A stretch of DNA of 8,875 nt from JACVRW01 sp035705985. GTDB taxonomy: Bacteria; Actinomycetota; Thermoleophilia; Solirubrobacterales; Thermoleophilaceae. Made by a program: the position numbers and the translations under genes. The stretch spans positions 1 through 8,875 of the forward strand of contig DASSVP010000080.1 in NCBI GenBank assembly GCA_035705985.1, written 5' to 3'. Below, piece by piece: positions 5,341 through 8,875 of this stretch. The notes beneath the pieces are model-generated. The model searched no databases. It worked only from the letters and a program-made list of their open reading frames with translations, and was not told the origin of the DNA. Numbering within the stretch: position 1 is the first letter of the stretch; each line of letters opens with the position of its first letter.

Positions 5341-5853
5341 TTGGAACCGCAATCGCAACAACGACCGATCCTGTTCGTGGACGTCGACGGGGTCATCAGC
5401 CTGTTCGGATTCAGCCCCGGCGCGGGCGAGCTCCCCGGCCCCCTGCACTGGGTCGACGGTGTGGCTCACTGCATCCCCGACGGCGTCGGGGCGAGGCTCG
5501 TCACCCTAGCTGACCGCTTCGAGCTCGTCTGGGCGACCGGCTGGGAGGATCGTGCGAATGAGCACCTGCCTTTCATCCTGAAGCTGCCCTTCCGCAACCT
5601 GCCGTCGCTTGTCTTCGACGGCCGCGCGGTGTTCGGCTCGGCGCACTGGAAGGTCGACGCGATAGACGAGTACGCAGCCGACCGCCCGGCCGCCTGGGTC
5701 GACGACAACCTCGACGAGACCTGCGTGGCCTGGGCTGAGGGAAGGACCGCCCCGACGCTGCTCGTGGAGACGGCCCCCGCCGAGGGCCTCACCGACCAGC
5801 ACGTCGCCCAGCTGCTCGGCTGGGCCGACGAGCTCGAGGGCTGGATCCGCTGA
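5341..5853 (+). CDS. HAD-fold protein (stand-alone HAD domain)
   Basis: The 170-aa protein carries the haloacid-dehalogenase signature in order. Motif I is FVDVDGV (nucleophile D14, acid D16). Motif II is probably T67 in WATGWEDRANEHLP. A lysine follows (K104 in AHWKVDAID). Motif IV is WVDDN (D121, D122). No cap domain is present. It most resembles the small HAD domain proteins related to HAD modules of 'Swiss Army Knife' RNA-repair polyproteins (from memory, unverified). The activity is presumably a Mg2+-dependent phosphatase, substrate unknown. The TTG at 5341 is the only usable start between the upstream in-frame stop and motif I, and no Shine-Dalgarno sequence precedes it. The gene converges on rpoC across a shared hairpin. 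Confidence 0.88.
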   Translation: MEPQSQQRPILFVDVDGVISLFGFSPGAGELPGPLHWVDGVAHCIPDGVGARLVTLADRFELVWATGWEDRANEHLPFILKLPFRNLPSLVFDGRAVFGSAHWKVDAIDEYAADRPAAWVDDNLDETCVAWAEGRTAPTLLVETAPAEGLTDQHVAQLLGWADELEGWIR

Positions 5854-5873
5854 CCCTCAACCACCCTCAGAAA

Positions 5874-5910
5874 CGGGGCCGGCACCGGGCTGCACCCGAC
5901 ACCGGCCCCG
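5874..5910. terminator. Shared hairpin terminator between HAD gene and rpoC
   Basis: Perfect 9-base arms CGGGGCCGG (5874-5882) and CCGGCCCCG (5902-5910) enclose a 3x3 internal loop and an inner CGGG/CCCG stem (5886-5889 with 5895-5898) capped by CTGCA. It lies 20 bases after the HAD stop and 12 bases beyond the rpoC stop on the opposite strand, where a bidirectional terminator is expected. No U-tract follows on either side. This is the U-less type often described in high-GC Actinobacteria. Confidence 0.75.
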
Positions 5911-5922
5911 GATCTGCAGGGC

Positions 5923-8875
<2,953 letters not shown>

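Overview
The window is a very GC-rich chromosomal segment (about 70% by eye, GC-ending codons dominate). The beta' subunit and the S12 and S7 proteins look actinobacterial. Together with the small accessory genes this best fits a deep-branching Actinomycetota lineage such as Thermoleophilia/Solirubrobacterales. That placement is inference; no rRNA or other marker settles it.

Layout, left to right. Positions 2-1497 (+) hold a 5'-cut four-helix membrane protein and, sharing one base with it, a secreted clan GH-A-like glycoside hydrolase. Tail-to-tail with the hydrolase is a leftward operon: rpsL (S12, 2228-2623), rpsG (S7, 1755-2225), then a small FmdB-type zinc-ribbon protein (1494-1745). Divergent from rpsL, only 43 bp away, is an alpha/beta hydrolase (2667-3494, +), whose 3' end overlaps a leftward RibD/DHFR-like reductase (3467-4024). 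A 289-bp gap (4025-4313) carries unusually strong nested inverted repeats. It is followed by a leftward DMT/NIPA-like transporter (4314-5180), a lower-GC divergent spacer (5181-5340), a rightward HAD-fold protein (5341-5853), a hairpin terminator (5874-5910), and the 3' two-thirds of rpoC (5923 to the right edge, leftward).

The core is the str/rpo region. In many bacteria rpoB-rpoC-rpsL-rpsG-fusA-tuf run together. Here rpoC and rpsL keep the same orientation but are separated by 3.3 kb holding four unrelated genes on both strands. The expected fusA does not follow rpsG; an FmdB-like gene takes its place. The most interesting non-coding signal is the pair of mutually exclusive hairpins upstream of the reductase. 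One of them buries a candidate Shine-Dalgarno sequence. This resembles a sequestor/anti-sequestor leader, but it is unproven and GC-rich sequence makes chance pairing easier. I see no tRNA, rRNA, insertion sequence, CRISPR array or phage genes, and no clear new multi-gene system.
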